DNA from: Armillaria gallica | Taxonomy: Eukaryota > Basidiomycota > Agaricomycetes > Agaricales > Physalacriaceae | Length of the DNA stretch: 64,000 nt | Assembly: GCA_037576215.1 (NCBI GenBank) | Contig: JBANDB010000001.1 | Location: 4,402,001-4,466,000, forward strand | Reading direction: 5' to 3' | In this document: positions 1-11,440 of the stretch, in pieces | How positions within the stretch are numbered: position 1 is the stretch's first letter | Layout of the letters: each line of letters starts with the position of its first letter | Translations under genes and position numbers: made by a program | The notes under the pieces: model-generated | Databases searched by the model: none | Told to the model about the DNA's origin: nothing | The model's input: only the letters and a program-made list of their open reading frames with translations

Positions 1-2
1 TC

Positions 3-113
3 AAGTACTGCCTAACAGACAATATGATTGTGGATGCATTCACCAAGCCTCTGAAACAGGTCAAGCTTGCTCAATTTTGCATGCTAATGGGTCTTGCTCC
101 TTTGGATGGCTAG
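3..113 (+). mobile_element. Ty1/Copia polyprotein, C-terminal end (cut by window edge)
   Basis: The open frame enters from the window edge and reads KYCLTDNMIVDAFTKPL before a TAG stop at 111-113. The D-x-x-T-K-P-L pattern is the usual end of the Copia reverse transcriptase/RNase H region. A purine tract (124-133) and an LTR follow directly, as expected for the 3' end of a Copia element. The rest of the element lies outside the window. Confidence 0.85.
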
Positions 114-133
114 CGATCAAGCTCAAGGAGGAG

Positions 134-412
134 TGTTAAGCATGGTGAGCATTGACTGCAAGCCATGGACTATATTTAGATCACCAGTACATACCTTTTT
201 AGTAATATTTTTTCATCACAACATCTCAGTGTTCAACCAATGTCTTCACACTGAGATAGATACTTTGTACTCATACATATCCTATAGATCCTTTTTCCTC
301 TTGCAAACATGTTTTCCTTCCATGTACACCCCGGTCCACTGCTCAAGACAAGAGACCCAAGTGGAAAAGAGGAGAGAAGATCAATCATTCACCTGCATAG
401 CTTGTTACAGCA
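134..412 (+). repeat. Copia 3' LTR
   Basis: The LTR begins TGTTAAGC just after a polypurine tract (CAAGGAGGAG, 124-133) and appears to end ...TTACAGCA at 412, about 279 bp with TG...CA ends. The right edge is placed where recognisable nuclease coding sequence resumes. The matching 5' LTR and the upstream target duplication are outside the window, so the right boundary is an inference. Confidence 0.6.
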
Positions 413-2197
413 GTAAAAGTGATAGTTGAGGCATTCGGCTTTGAATGGCAAACTGCACCTGGAGAGGCAGAGGCAGAGTTAGCCTACCTAAATCAGGCTG
501 GCATCATTGATGCAATCCTTACAGATGATGTCGACACATTCATCTTTGAAGCACATACAGTGATTTGGAATCCATCCTCAACTCATCCCCATGACAATAA
601 ACTCAAGCAACATTTTCATGTTTACTCTGAGATCCAGCAAAGCCATGCAGATCTTATTTTCATTGCCTTATGTTCAGGTGGTGACTACTATGCTGGATTA
701 CAAGGCTGTGGTGTTAAAACCGCTCTTGCATTAGTTCAATGTGGCTTTGCAGACAGTCTATATCAAGCAGCAACAAGTCTCCCACCTGCTTCTCTTCCTG
801 CCTTCCTTGATCAATGGTGTGATGAAGTTATTTCAGAGCTTGCCATGGACTTGCATGGTTACATTGGCCAAAAAATGACTAGCCTGGCATCGAACGTTTC
901 TCAGGATTTTTCAAATATCTATGTCCTTTTCTCTTATATTCAGCCAATCACTTCTCTTTTGGAAGGGTGTCCTGATTTTTATGCTGATCTTACCTGGATA
1001 CAGAAAGAGCCATTGATTCCAGAAATCACTCAAATATGTGAATTTTACTTTGAGTGGGATTTCAAAACCACCATCTTGAAGCGATTTCACAAGATTTTGT
1101 GGCTATCAGTTACTTGCTGGGTACTCCATCAACAACTTCTTTCACCTGAGGATGGTTTTTTCTCATGGTTTGCAGGTGAGCAGTCTGTCGCAGAAAATTT
1201 CCATGATTGGATGACTAGGATATATTCAATGAGGAAACACTTCTCTACAGATTACACACCTGAGTATCACATAGAGATTGACCCCTCTGCTTTTGCTTGC
1301 ATTGCTGAAACAGGAGTACAAAGAATATGTAGGCCAGATGATATAGAATGGGATGGCTCTGAGGACAGTGACAGACAGAGCAAAGATGGCACTATGGATC
1401 CATGGCAGTCTTCACTTCATGTCTGGGTACCAGCAGTATTGATGGAATGAGTATGGCCAGAACTGGTTGAGGAATATAAGGTCAGAGAACAACAGAAAGA
1501 CAAGAAGAAAAAAAGATGAGAATTAAGTCAGGTACAGAAGAGAAGGATATCATTTGAGGTAATTGTCCATTTGGAATATTCTGTTCTGTACTTATAGTAA
1601 CCTTGATAGACTGTCGACACAGGATCAGGCCATAGTCCACCATCAAGCTCACATGTATTTACCAAGAGTGGATCAAAAGGCAGCAGAAAGGTCATGCGAC
1701 AGTCTCTAACACATGAAGCAGCAAGTGAAAGAGTCAGTAAGTCAAATCTGTACTCTCAGAATACTGAAAGCCATGAGACTTACATTCTTCTCTTCCAGAT
1801 TCATCTCTTAGTATCAACAAAAGAAAGAGACCAGCAAAAATGAGGGCAGGATCAGTAATTGTTATATCATCAGATGCAGAATCAGGTATAATACTTGACT
1901 TATGACTTTGCAGGTATCAAGTCTTAGTATTTAACTTGTCTAACAGATATTGATGAGTGCAAGCAACCACAGATGAGGCAGAAAGATTTGAAGAAAAAAG
2001 GAAAAGCATTGCCAGTGATAGAAATATCATCAAGCTCAGATTCCAATTACAGCATCAACAGCGGTGTGTTACCTTGATTTATCTATCATTCATTTACTTG
2101 AACAGTATTCAAAGATGTTGAGATCACCTTCTTCACATCAACAAGCTTCAAGGCTGGACAGCCATCATCGGAGATCATTGATTTAACAAATATTTAA
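413..2197 (+). pseudogene. XPG/GEN1-type structure-specific nuclease, 5' truncated by Copia insertion
   Basis: The translation has the XPG-I catalytic signature: TAPGEAEAELAYLN, then LTDDVDTF, then the helix-hairpin-helix region CSGGDYYAGLQGCGVKTA. Members of this Flap/GEN1/Rad2 superfamily cut branched DNA, and the long C-terminal part resembles the GEN1-like family expanded in mushrooms. The XPG-N half is missing because the Copia LTR abuts the frame. An in-frame TGA at 1448-1450 interrupts VWVPAVLME/VWPELVEEYK, and the frame then runs to 1519. Downstream short exons encode an acidic, Ser-rich tail with VIVISSDAES, VIEISSSSD and finally SSEIIDLTNI with a stop at 2195-2197. Such IDLT-type endings recur in this family. 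It is a relic unless splicing removes the TGA. The family call is firm; the exact subfamily is inferred. Confidence 0.8.
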
Positions 2198-2699
2198 GGA
2201 TGGAACTGAGACCTTGCACATCTAAAATAGCAGTAATTTCAAGTTGTATAAGTATCACTAGTGGGCATAGTTGTCAAGTAGATTGACGCAGAAAAGATTT
2301 GATAAATATATACAAACAATCTTTGATCCCCAACCCTAAGTACATCTTGCTCAAAAATGTAAGGAGATCAAAATAGATAATTTTTTAGTCTCAAAATAAG
2401 CCAGCCTGAGTCTAATGTAACTTCTTTCAATGCTCTGCATGTATAACTGCACGTTGTGGGGTCAGACAGATCTGGTACTGCAGATGCTGGCATCATAAAA
2501 GCTTGATTTCTTTACTATATAGCCTGACAGGTCAATTACATTGCATTCTCAACTATTCGTTTAGAATTTGTCAATCCATCCACCCCCTTCTCTCACTTCT
2601 GCAGATGGTTGTTAAACCCATGCACTGTTGAGAATTTAACCAGAACATAATTCTCATGGAGAAATCTAAGTGCTCATTTTTCATCCCATCCTCTTTTGC
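2198..2699. other. AT-rich gap without recognisable gene
   Basis: About 500 bases of AT-rich, CpG-poor sequence between the nuclease relic and the Crypton relic. I see no frame with family resemblance on either strand. It could hold the 3' flank of the nuclease gene and the decayed end of the Crypton element. Confidence 0.5.
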
Positions 2700-5600
2700 C
2701 TATAAGCTCTGTCATAAGGTCAATAATACACTTTCATTGTGAGGCCATCGTCTTCTTTGCCTTGTTTGATCAATGCCATTGGGTGTCCCAGAATTGGCTT
2801 AGGCATTCAACAGATATGCAACCATTGATACCAACACTCCACTCTTTCCAGATCTCTTCTATAGTAGCTTGCTTGTTGCCACCAGGCTGGTAGAATTCAT
2901 AAGAGGGCTGCCATTCATCAGATATGTCACTAGCATCAGATATAGTCTATTGAAAGCTATGACATCATAGCTGTGTGGCTCTGAATTTGGCCTCTAGTGT
3001 ATCAACGCCTTTGAGCTGTAAGTCGCAGACATGCAGATCCTCTGACAGTCTGAATACTGCAACAGAGTACAGCTCCCCACTATTACTTATAGTGATTTCA
3101 GAGACAGGAAGTGGGGGTGGGGGATTCAGTGCTGGGTCAGTCAGTGGCAGGGTTTCAATGGCAGCTGCAAATGATGGTGCAATTGCAAATGGTGTAGGAG
3201 AAGGTTGGTGTATTGTCTTTCTAGTGTGCAAAGATTCAACACATCCCACTAATGATAAATGTCTTAATGAGTGTATATTTATTGATGAAACTAATTTGTA
3301 CCTTTGCGACACTTTCATGGTCTTGCTTCATTAGACATCTCTTGGGCCATGAAGTGGGTCTCCACTGTCTTGAGCATGTTGGTATGCTCCTGCAGCACAT
3401 GATCAAGCTCTTGATTTTCAAGCACAAATGTTGTCACAATGCCATGGAGACTTGAAGAGAACTGTTCAGGCAAATTCTCAAGACAATGTTGTCCTTCCAA
3501 TTCAGCGGCCTCAAGACGGAGGATTGAAGACATAGCAAACATGTGAAACAGTGGAGTATCAAAGGGATAGTAGTCAAAGAGAGGACAGTTTGGATACTTG
3601 GCATAAAGAATGGCAGCGTCTTGAAGGATTACAGTTCAAAAAAAGATGAGCAGATTGAGCAGATGGCAGAGCCTTGGATCTTCTGCCTTTCTTCCAAGCT
3701 GTTGTTTTCTCAATTCAAGTGCTGCTTGTTCAACCTTGACCCATGTGAAAATGTCTTTAATGAGTTCTCTGGGGACATCTAGTGAGAGGTAATGAGACTA
3801 GCACAGAACAAAGACAAACCACTTACCCAGCCCACCTCAGACTAAGATATAAGACTCCTGTTTGGAGCCATTCCACCCAGACATGGAGAGCATTGATGGA
3901 ATTGGGAGAACATCAATGTATAAAGGCATGGAGCCATCCATCTTGCTTGCCCAATTTCTGAGTGCATTGGTGTCTTCATGCAAGGATCCATGATAACGAG
4001 ACCACATTCCAGCAAATTTGCAACCAGCATGTGTTACCTTTGTTATTGATATACCTTCACATTCATATAACTCTTTGACACGCTTACGGTGGTCTGTCCA
4101 TTGGTAAGATAGCTATAAAGCAATGCGAGGTGTATAACGTACTGTCATATGACATTTCATCCTCCAGGCGACTTGAGTTGTTGAAGACATGGAAATTGTA
4201 CCATTTGCGTCTTCCATACTCTCCAACAGAAAAGTCAGGAGCAAAGTCAGGGATAGACTTTGACAACACGTGAAAATATCCAAAGAATAAAAAGGTGACA
4301 GTGCCGACAGAGCACAACTCCGGAATGCAATGACAAAAGGCAGCATGCTCTTCAAGGTGTCCATCTTTATTTGTTTTACCTTGGTTGGCCAGGAACACGA
4401 CAGCCTAGATGAGAAAGATACGGCATGAGCTCCAGTGAAGATGTAGACAGAATAACAAGATTTGTTGTAACTATAACAGTGGGAGGCTTGCAGTAGGTAA
4501 TTATACTGAATTGTTAGCTACTAGAGCTCGGAATGAGCTCCTTAAATACTACAAAATGTATCTAGAATATTCTACCAAAGTACCTAAGTATATCAAAGTA
4601 TCGTGACAAATGAGTCAGCCGAATGTTCGGGAATCTTCCGGCATAAGCTTGAAGTTGCAAATCCCAACAAGATTGCTTGCCGGAACTTTAGCATCAAGGC
4701 CTATATTTATCATGGGGATGTTGCGAAGCTCAAGATCGGACCAGAGCAGTGAACGAGCTGAATCTCCACGAAATGCGATACTAGATGACAGGAGAATCAT
4801 TGCCCGATCCCGAAGACCTGCATACATCTGTAGTGGTGTCGCATGAATGTCGCCAGCTTCAATGGATGAAAAGATGGCTCGCATCGAGAGGCATACAAGC
4901 TGCTCATCATCATAGGTATCTAAGCATTTGTTAGTAGAGAAACGAGAGTACGAAATTCCTGCATACCAGATGATACCCCAGTTGCCTTCAGAGCATGCGC
5001 CTCTTGAACCCGTTTGGGCTCATCTGCTCTCGATCCTTTCTCATATGTTGATATTCGGATATCACGGCGTAGTGGAATCAGAGATTCGGCACATGCTTGG
5101 TATTCCAGTTCGTGCTGGTGATCCTTGCGGTGGCGCTCCAATGAATTGATGACCTGGGAAATATGACTGTGCCCCACAGATGATTCCTGGATCTCTTCAC
5201 CTGTCCGGGCCTTACACTGATAAATGACATGTCAGAGTCATCAAACTGATGAGCCAGATGCTTGAGAGTAAACTTGAACGTACCTTGAGTTGACTGGCTT
5301 CGTGCTCCAAGAACAATGATACTTTTGCTGCTGTTATAGGATGTGAGGAAATGAGACCCAAGCTCGGGTCTTTGGATTGAGCTTTGGTCCAAAATCTCTC
5401 GTAGTTTTGCAGATGGCGGTTATAGGCTACTTTCGTGCCTTTGTTAGACATCATTTTTTCCTGCCGTTTCAACCGATTGGCGTGAGTTCGTCCATCGAGC
5501 TTTGAATAAGCTGTCTGTAGCGTATCAGAGCTCTCCCTAAGGTCTTCCGTACTCAAACTGGAAGTAGTTGCATGTGCGTTCAACGGCGGTACCATTGCCA

Positions 5601-5877
5601 GCTCTGTATTGTGGCTGAAGTCATTAAACGCGTACAGCTGGAGTGGCAGTGACGATGCTACAGAGGAACATGGTGGAGCAGTAAGAGCAGGCCTCAGTGT
5701 AGGATTAGACGAGGCTGGTGGTGTCGGATTGGAAGGGGACAGCGTTGGAGCCATTAGCTCGCGTTTGATTTCCTTAGATTGTGAGGGAGAAAGCGGTAGT
5801 ATGATGGGGGGAATGAGCTTAGGTTGTCTGTGGCATTTTTTCGAGGTGTTTCGAGTGGTCGGCGCGCGTTTCTTCAT
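2700..5877 (-). mobile_element. Crypton-type tyrosine recombinase element (decayed)
   Basis: Read on the minus strand from ATG 5877, a first exon encodes a Ser/Pro-rich N-terminus and a core-binding region (VAYNRHLQNYERFW ... PITAAKVSLFLEHEA). Later exons (about 5217-4969 and 4920-4584) carry HELEYQACAESL and LRDRAMILLSSSIAFRGDSA. After an intron comes ANQGKTNKDGHLEEHAAF ... CSVGTVTFLFFGYFHV (4398-4090), typical of the Ndc10_II/Crypton recombinase fold. Then come KVTHAGCKFAGMWSRYHG and the probable tyrosine region MDGSMPLYIDVLPIPS (4040-3845), DVPRELIKDIFTWVK (about 3780), a coiled Gln/Leu-rich tail (3542-3315) and a weak GCR1_C-like end (2965-3120). Decay is clear: an in-frame stop near 4611, frame changes after 3640, and Cys where HAGR is expected. 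Cryptons integrate by site-specific recombination using a tyrosine nucleophile. The family call rests on ordered motifs; the outer ends are uncertain. Confidence 0.75.
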
Positions 5878-7091
5878 TGTATGCCCACCAGAATCTATTT
5901 CCAGTCAGCACATTATACCAGACAGGAAAGAATTACGCACCGAAGCCTATTGTTCAATGTAATGCCACCTAGAATTTCAAAGGAGCACCGTTAGATGTAT
6001 ATTCCAAGTGCTTGAGGTCAAGACTATGGCGCTGGAGTAGCAAAGAAAAATGGATTGCTTCGAAGTAATGAGAGCTACAGTAAGTGTACAGGTGAAAGGG
6101 GGAAAGGAGTGCATGAAAATGGAGTTTTTCCGCACAGAAATGCCCTATTGAATGTCGGGGGTCCATTGTCGCAAAGTGAGGGTAGGTGTATGGAAGGTAA
6201 GAGGGCCTCGGAATGGTGACCGTGCAAAACAAACAATTAGCGAGCGGTTCAGTCCTAATCAGGACATGGGGAACAAAAATCCGCATACTAGACTGCTAAC
6301 GTTGCCACCGTTCAAAAAGAGGGTAACCACGCGTAACCACTGCGAGCGGTTACTCCATAGTACATGGTATATACCCATAGAACGCCAAAGACGTATCTCC
6401 ACTGCGCTCTCCGTCGAACGTGTGGCATCGCAAGTCGCTGCATGCATGTATCACATTCAGTGCGACCTATTCTGCCCGGCTGCAAGACTGCTCGACGTCC
6501 CATCCGATGTCCGCAATCTATCTCAATGGATGTGTCAACCCGCATCCGAGTCGCGAAAACCACCCATCTAGTCTAATTATAGAAGTGTCCGACCATCCGC
6601 ATGTACGGGCGACCCACCACGCGTGCCCGCATGCATTCCTTGCGCGCAGTCAGCATTTACTGCATGAATCGAGTTAGCTTCTCGGCCACTCTTACATTGA
6701 AAACCAACCATACCTTTCAATTTCATCAGTGCCCTCCCGTATCCACTAGCATATTCCCACCGTCGACACCGTCCGTATTTAAGCCCAGTGAGAAACAGAG
6801 CTAGGCACGTCAAGGAAGACCAAGGAATGTACAGAGACTTGATCAACCTACATAGGCCTATCGTTGCCATGATATCTTGTCCTGTTTCAAACAGGCTCCT
6901 CTAGTAGCGTATAGGAGATTTTGTTCCGCAAATGTTCATCATGTATCCTATCTCTCCCTAGTCCCATTCAGATAGAAACCACGCAGATTACTAGGGATAT
7001 ATAGGAACGTTGAGAGACCAACTACTTTACAAATGTATATAAGTGTCCTCATATACTATACTTTCACGATCGCTTCGAGTCTTCCTTCTGA
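5878..7091. other. Intergenic, CpG-rich, no gene recognised
   Basis: This 1.2 kb contains only short overlapping frames on both strands without family resemblance. It holds the 5' flank of the Crypton recombinase (ends at 5877) and the 3' flank of the minus-strand gene that stops at 7092. CpG content is normal here, unlike the flanking transposon sequence to the left. Confidence 0.5.
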
Positions 7092-8753
7092 TTACATCGC
7101 GCTGCCGCTAGACTGTGGAAATGGTAAGCTGCTGTCCACCGAAGAAAAATATAAGTCACCTGCTTCAAGTTGGTCCTCTTTGCCATCTTCGCTTCAACAG
7201 ACATAGTGGAGTACTTCTAAAAGAACAACCGGCAGCGTGAGTATGACTAAGAGCAAAGATAGATATGATCCGTACCTCTTTCTTCTCTGCGAAAAGCAAA
7301 GCCCAGTATGCCGAAAACTGCTTGACAGTGCCTCGTGGATTCTCGTGACACCAATCTTTAGCACAGAGGTTTCTACAACAGCCGTTAACTGGGAGGATAG
7401 ATCAATGATTGTAATTCTTACCGAGCAGAAAGAGTCGTTTCGGATGGCACCATTCTTGCGCTTTTGTCTATTGCAGAAACTTCGGCACCATCCTGTTGCA
7501 CCAATGGTGAGTCTGATGAACTAGACTCCCGGCTAGACTGAGTCGCTGTCATAGTCTGGTTGGTCTGATTTCCAGTCTGCAATTGGGACTCGTTGCTGAA
7601 GGAGGTGGGAGAGGGCTCTCGATTCAACACAGCAGTCGCTACTTGTTCCGGGTTTTCAGTTTCTGTTGTCACTGCATCAAGCATGGTGGTCTAGATCGGC
7701 ACGGTCAACTCAGTGCTTAAAATCTCCTCGCTATTGGCTTGGATGTTTGTCAATCTGTACAAAGGAGATATAAGAAAATATTGAGGAAGAATATCGAAGA
7801 ATACTCACACTAAGCTACGTCCCTATAAAGATGGCGCAGAATCGAACCGTTATTGTGATGAAACAACAGGAAAATCAGCACACTCACAATATACCTCCTC
7901 ATTTGACTTCTGCTCGCTGGTAGACGGCCCAATATCTCTTCAGAGGTGACATTAGCAACAGGTGTCCCTTCGATCTCCTCGCTGCTTTCTAGAGGCGGTC
8001 GTAGATGTGGCAGCAAAGTCACTGGAGAGTTCCTGTTCTCAGGCGAGACAAAATCTAGACTAAGTGACGGAGAACGTTGAGATGTTTGATCCTGTGTTTT
8101 ATTGCCATGTTGAGTGTCGGAACTAGCAGTAACATCGTCAGGACTCTATAGAACCAGCTAGTTAGCGAGGAAGAAGACATCAAAATGGGGTTACCTTTTC
8201 AGGACTTGGCTGCTCTGGGGCACTAGATAGTCTTTGTCGCTTTCCACGATGCACGTCTGAGTCCCACACTGCAACTGCAAGCCTCGCCTTCTGGCGGTTC
8301 TCCTTTCTAGGTGACCTCTTGAGGCTCGTCGTCATCGACATCAATGACCTCACTGTTTCGCTTGGACCCAAGCTTAGCTAATATCGCCTCAGTCCCCTTC
8401 AACTCAGAAACCTCGCGACGAAATCGCAAGACCTTCTGGCGGTTTGACTGCATCCAAACTGGATAGTATTGGACTGCTAGTCTCTCAACTTTCCAGCCTA
8501 AGGCACTCATGCCAACTTCCGGAAAACGCTTGATCATCTTCTGGCGGAACTCCTTCAAACATTCTCCTCCTTCGCCCCATTGATCAGCAGCCTGTCCTTT
8601 CTTGGCCCAATCAAACCACATGTCGTAGGCAAATTTTCGTATAGCGCTAGCATGTTCTTTCGAGACTGGTACACCGTCGATGTTCTCGATGAATAGCATG
8701 CCATTCTTGCTATTACCTTCGCTGTCCTTTGAGACCGTTTTCCTTGCATTCAA
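7092..8753 (-). CDS. Spliced gene of unknown function, agaricomycete-type N-terminal domain
   Basis: I do not recognise a named function. The first clear exon (8753 to about 8310) encodes ENIDGVPVSKEHASAIRK, then FAYDMWFDWAKKG and WGEGGECLKEF; I recall similar uncharacterised proteins in mushroom genomes, with an IDG-x-P-V start and W/W spacing. Downstream frames are Ser/Pro/Gln-rich and probably disordered: ENRQKARLAVAVWDSD (8290), LPHLRPPLESSEEIEG (about 7985), TENPEQVATAVLNREP (7660), then DWCHENPRGTVKQF and YWALLFAEKK (7340-7270). The last exons end KMAKRTNLKQ/SSGSAM with TAA at 7092-7094. The junction near 8307 needs a frame change and a TAG lies near 7690, so this is either a gene with introns I place wrongly or a young pseudogene. 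The start may lie upstream of 8753. Confidence 0.5.
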
Positions 8754-8759
8754 GTCCTA

Positions 8760-9201
8760 ACCTAGGCATTAGTCCTCGATGGCAAGAACGAGGGCCAGTA
8801 TACGTACCGATGTTGAACGGGATGGTAGCAGCGACAGGGATGGAAGCGAACGATATGTAGCAAGTCAATGTTGGCCAGTGACCGGCGACTCCTGGAATTA
8901 GATAGGTAAGGAATCAAGGTCAACGACCACCGCGCGGTTGCACCCACCTCCATTCCACAAGCTTGCTCGATTCCTTACTCTAAACCTATGGCCCGCTCTA
9001 CCTGCTTGTCAAATTCATGGCTTTGAGCTACTGTACATAAAAATTCATGAGCAAACGATAACGCAGACATGCGACACTTACTTAAACGTTCCCCTTCTCC
9101 CCAAGGTTCACCGTTAGCAAGATGACGCCGTCGCAAACACTGCAAGGTAAGAATAAGGAAAATAAAGATATCCTCGTGGAAAATCAGGCTCACCATCGAG
9201 C
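8760..9201. other. Gap between two minus-strand genes; possible extra exons
   Basis: A possible 5' exon of the unknown gene ends near 8805, followed by a plausible intron (gtacgtatac ... cctag). Nearer 9200 there may be 3' sequence of the PIG-A relic. No independent gene is visible. Confidence 0.35.
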
Positions 9202-10772
9202 TCAATGACAAGTGCCCAATCCACGACCCCAGTGCCTAACAACGAAATCCATATCGTCCCTCGGGAACCACCACTCCAAAAACATGAAAAATAGACAGTT
9301 CACAACGAGGATGATTGAGTATATCGGTCCTGCAAAGGGGCCTAGTTCCATCGTTCTGTCCTATAACATAAGCAAAATTGAAGGAGCGGGACGATCGAAC
9401 GAACCTCTTCATTCTTTCCCAGAGTTTCATCTGTCTCGACTTGACGACGGTATCATACACAACCTCAGTACGCTCCGAGACCTGCGCCCAGTCGTAGAAC
9501 GTCTTGACCCGCTCGTGTGCATGAATGGGATCATGCTTTCCGTCGGAGATGATCTCGATAGCCTCCGATATAGCACGGAATACATCTGCAATAAAAACTG
9601 CATCAGAGACGGAGAATTAGAGCAGGAAGTAGGACATACCATCTTCCTCAGGCTCCGCAAAGCTTATCATATCCTCAAGCAGAATCTCCGGCACCCCGCC
9701 CATGTGTAGACACTACATACAACCCTGCGCAAGCCGCCTCGAGGACGGCGATACCAAAGGATCCGTGAGGGACGCGCCAAGGAATATGGCACCTCGCATG
9801 AGGACAGAGCGGACGGCATTGGGGCGGATGGGTCCTAGGAGCTCGATACGATCTTGAAGGTTATGTTTTTCGCGCATTTGGGGAAGGTTGATGACTGTCG
9901 CCACCTGGGTAGACGATGAATAACGGGGATAGCAGGAGAGTAAGGTACGTACCAGCGACAGAGCGGACGTTCGGGAAGGCGTTGCAGATACGGGGAGCGG
10001 TGGCGACGAGGAGATCGATGCTTTTGCGGTATGCAAGTCGGGAGAGTACGACAATGGTCACTGAGAAGATGTTAGCGAGCCAAGGGTCACTGGTAACCAT
10101 GTCTTACCAATATCACTAGTCTTCAGCGTTCCAGGCTGAAAGTGCTCTGGTACCAGTGCATTCGGAATAACATATACCTTATCCCGGACTCTGCCTGATT
10201 TGTCAAAGAGCTCTCCTCAAAGGATGGTGCTCTCCCTCCTACAGATAGTCAGTACAACAAGGAGATAAAATGTAGATATCCTCACCCAGTATGAGATACA
10301 CACATGACTACGTCGACATTCCTCAGCGTCCCCGCTAAGAGCTTGTTTGTCAGGATACTCGAAGCGTCTTCGAAGCCAAACAGACTGTGGTCAGTGAACA
10401 CCGTTCTGACGCCAATTAGATGAGAATTGAGAATGCAGAATTCCTTTGTGGCCGAGAGAGGATAGAGTGGCATGCGCAGGGATGAGAATCGTCCAGAGGT
10501 AGGGCAGAAAAGTGGAAAAGTTGGGCAACGTCGCAGAGGAAGCAATTGGTACGAAAGGAAGATGATACACTTTCAGCGAAGGAAGGAGCCAATGGATACC
10601 GACGCGATTAGGTGAATGGCTGTGTGATCACGATGACCTGGGACTGTCAGTGAAGAACTGGCGATATTCTCGGAAAACACACGTTGTGACCACGCTTAAT
10701 CAGATTCGCGCTCAGCATGTAAACATGATTCTCTACGCCGCCAACATTTGGATGGAAAAAATCCGTTATCAT
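9202..10772 (-). pseudogene. PIG-A/Gpi3 (GPI-GlcNAc transferase catalytic subunit), inactivated copy
   Basis: The minus-strand translation follows the GT4 glycosyltransferase PIG-A/Spt14, which adds GlcNAc to phosphatidylinositol on the ER membrane as the first step of GPI-anchor synthesis. Pieces in order: [20 protein letters not shown] (10772), NRVGIHWLLPSLKVYHLP (about 10600), GVRTVFTDHSLFGFEDA, NKLLAGTLRNVD, GELFDKSGRVRDKVYVIPNA, TIVVLSRLAYRKSIDLLVA, LPQMREKHNLQDRIELLGPI, HAHERVKTFYDWAQV and a C-terminal membrane segment VVNCLFFMFLEWWFPRDD. Defects: frameshifts near 10610 and 10435; TGA where Arg is expected in TIL-x-GELFDKSG; loss of the G-P-K part of GGDGPK at 9905; a one-base deletion in SLTEAFG near 9755; a further deletion near 9705. 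Exon-intron structure is kept, so it arose from a DNA-level copy. This enzyme is essential in studied fungi, so a working copy should exist elsewhere. Confidence 0.85.
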
Positions 10773-10989
10773 ACTGCGCTTCCATCAGTAAACAGCTTTA
10801 CTCGCAAGGAAATTACTGACGCTATTGCTATGGGCTCCGTGGCGAAACCAATGTCCTTGTTGACATTATTTTTCGCAGCCGTAGGATGAAATCCTGTCTT
10901 GAAGTTATGGGCAATGCTGATTATCGTCGTCGTCGTTGTCCAAAGATTAATCGGGGGCAAGTACCGAAATATTCATTTATTATTTATAA
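10773..10989. other. Short AT-rich spacer
   Basis: Sequence upstream of the PIG-A start. It contains a (TCG)n-like stretch near 10925 and an AT-rich tract near 10980. No gene seen. Confidence 0.4.
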
Positions 10990-11440
10990 TTAATAAATAA
11001 TTGCAGTTCTCGTGGCTCGTTGCCGCCCCCCTCTCCGTAACCTATCTGCCATACACACCGCTCGACACTCGTGCCCCGCGCGAGAGTCAGACCACATCAG
11101 AGATTTAGGTGCCCAGCGAAAGCCAGGTTCGTCCTCCATCTTCGGACAATCCATAAAAATAATATCCCTAGGCAGATGCCAGAGTTGCCGAAGCACAGTC
11201 TTCAAGCGCTCGGAAGGCTGGACGTCGAATCATATATTGGGATCCACATTCAGCAGCCCGCATACCGCAATCGTCTCGTCCTCTGGTCTGCTCGTCCATC
11301 TCCCAACCAGGAATCGCACAAGGTCTGTGAATCCTATACGAGTGTCGGGGATAGATGAGAGGTTGGGATTGTGTCGTCTTGTGAAGACTGAAGGGATGGT
11401 CAATTCGGCGGAATGTACCTGAGGTTATAGAACTTGCCTG
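10990..11440 (-). pseudogene. C-terminal relic of an agaricomycete protein of unknown function (TSRPEDE ... FRWAPKSLMW)
   Basis: The minus strand reads RIGFTDLVRFLVGRW, then TSRPEDETIAVCGLLNVDP, and after a frame change LRQLWHLPRDIIFMDCPKME then DEPGFRWAPKSLMW. This order (T-x-R/K-P-E-D-E, a short L-x-G-L-D/N stretch, a P-x-D-I-I-F strand, G-F-R-W-A-P) is one I associate with long uncharacterised mushroom proteins, often membrane-linked. No function is known to me. The frame break inside the motif order and the lack of an intact upstream gene indicate a relic. Confidence 0.45.

Noticed and set aside
6152..6571. 139-residue plus-strand frame
   Set aside because: Overlaps several other frames of similar length on both strands, has no start context or family resemblance, and looks like chance in CpG-rich intergenic DNA.
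9202..10772. PIG-A frame breaks explained as introns
   Set aside because: The breaks fall inside conserved blocks, lack splice sites, and one removes part of the GGDGPK motif. True introns with good GT-AG sites occur separately in the same gene.
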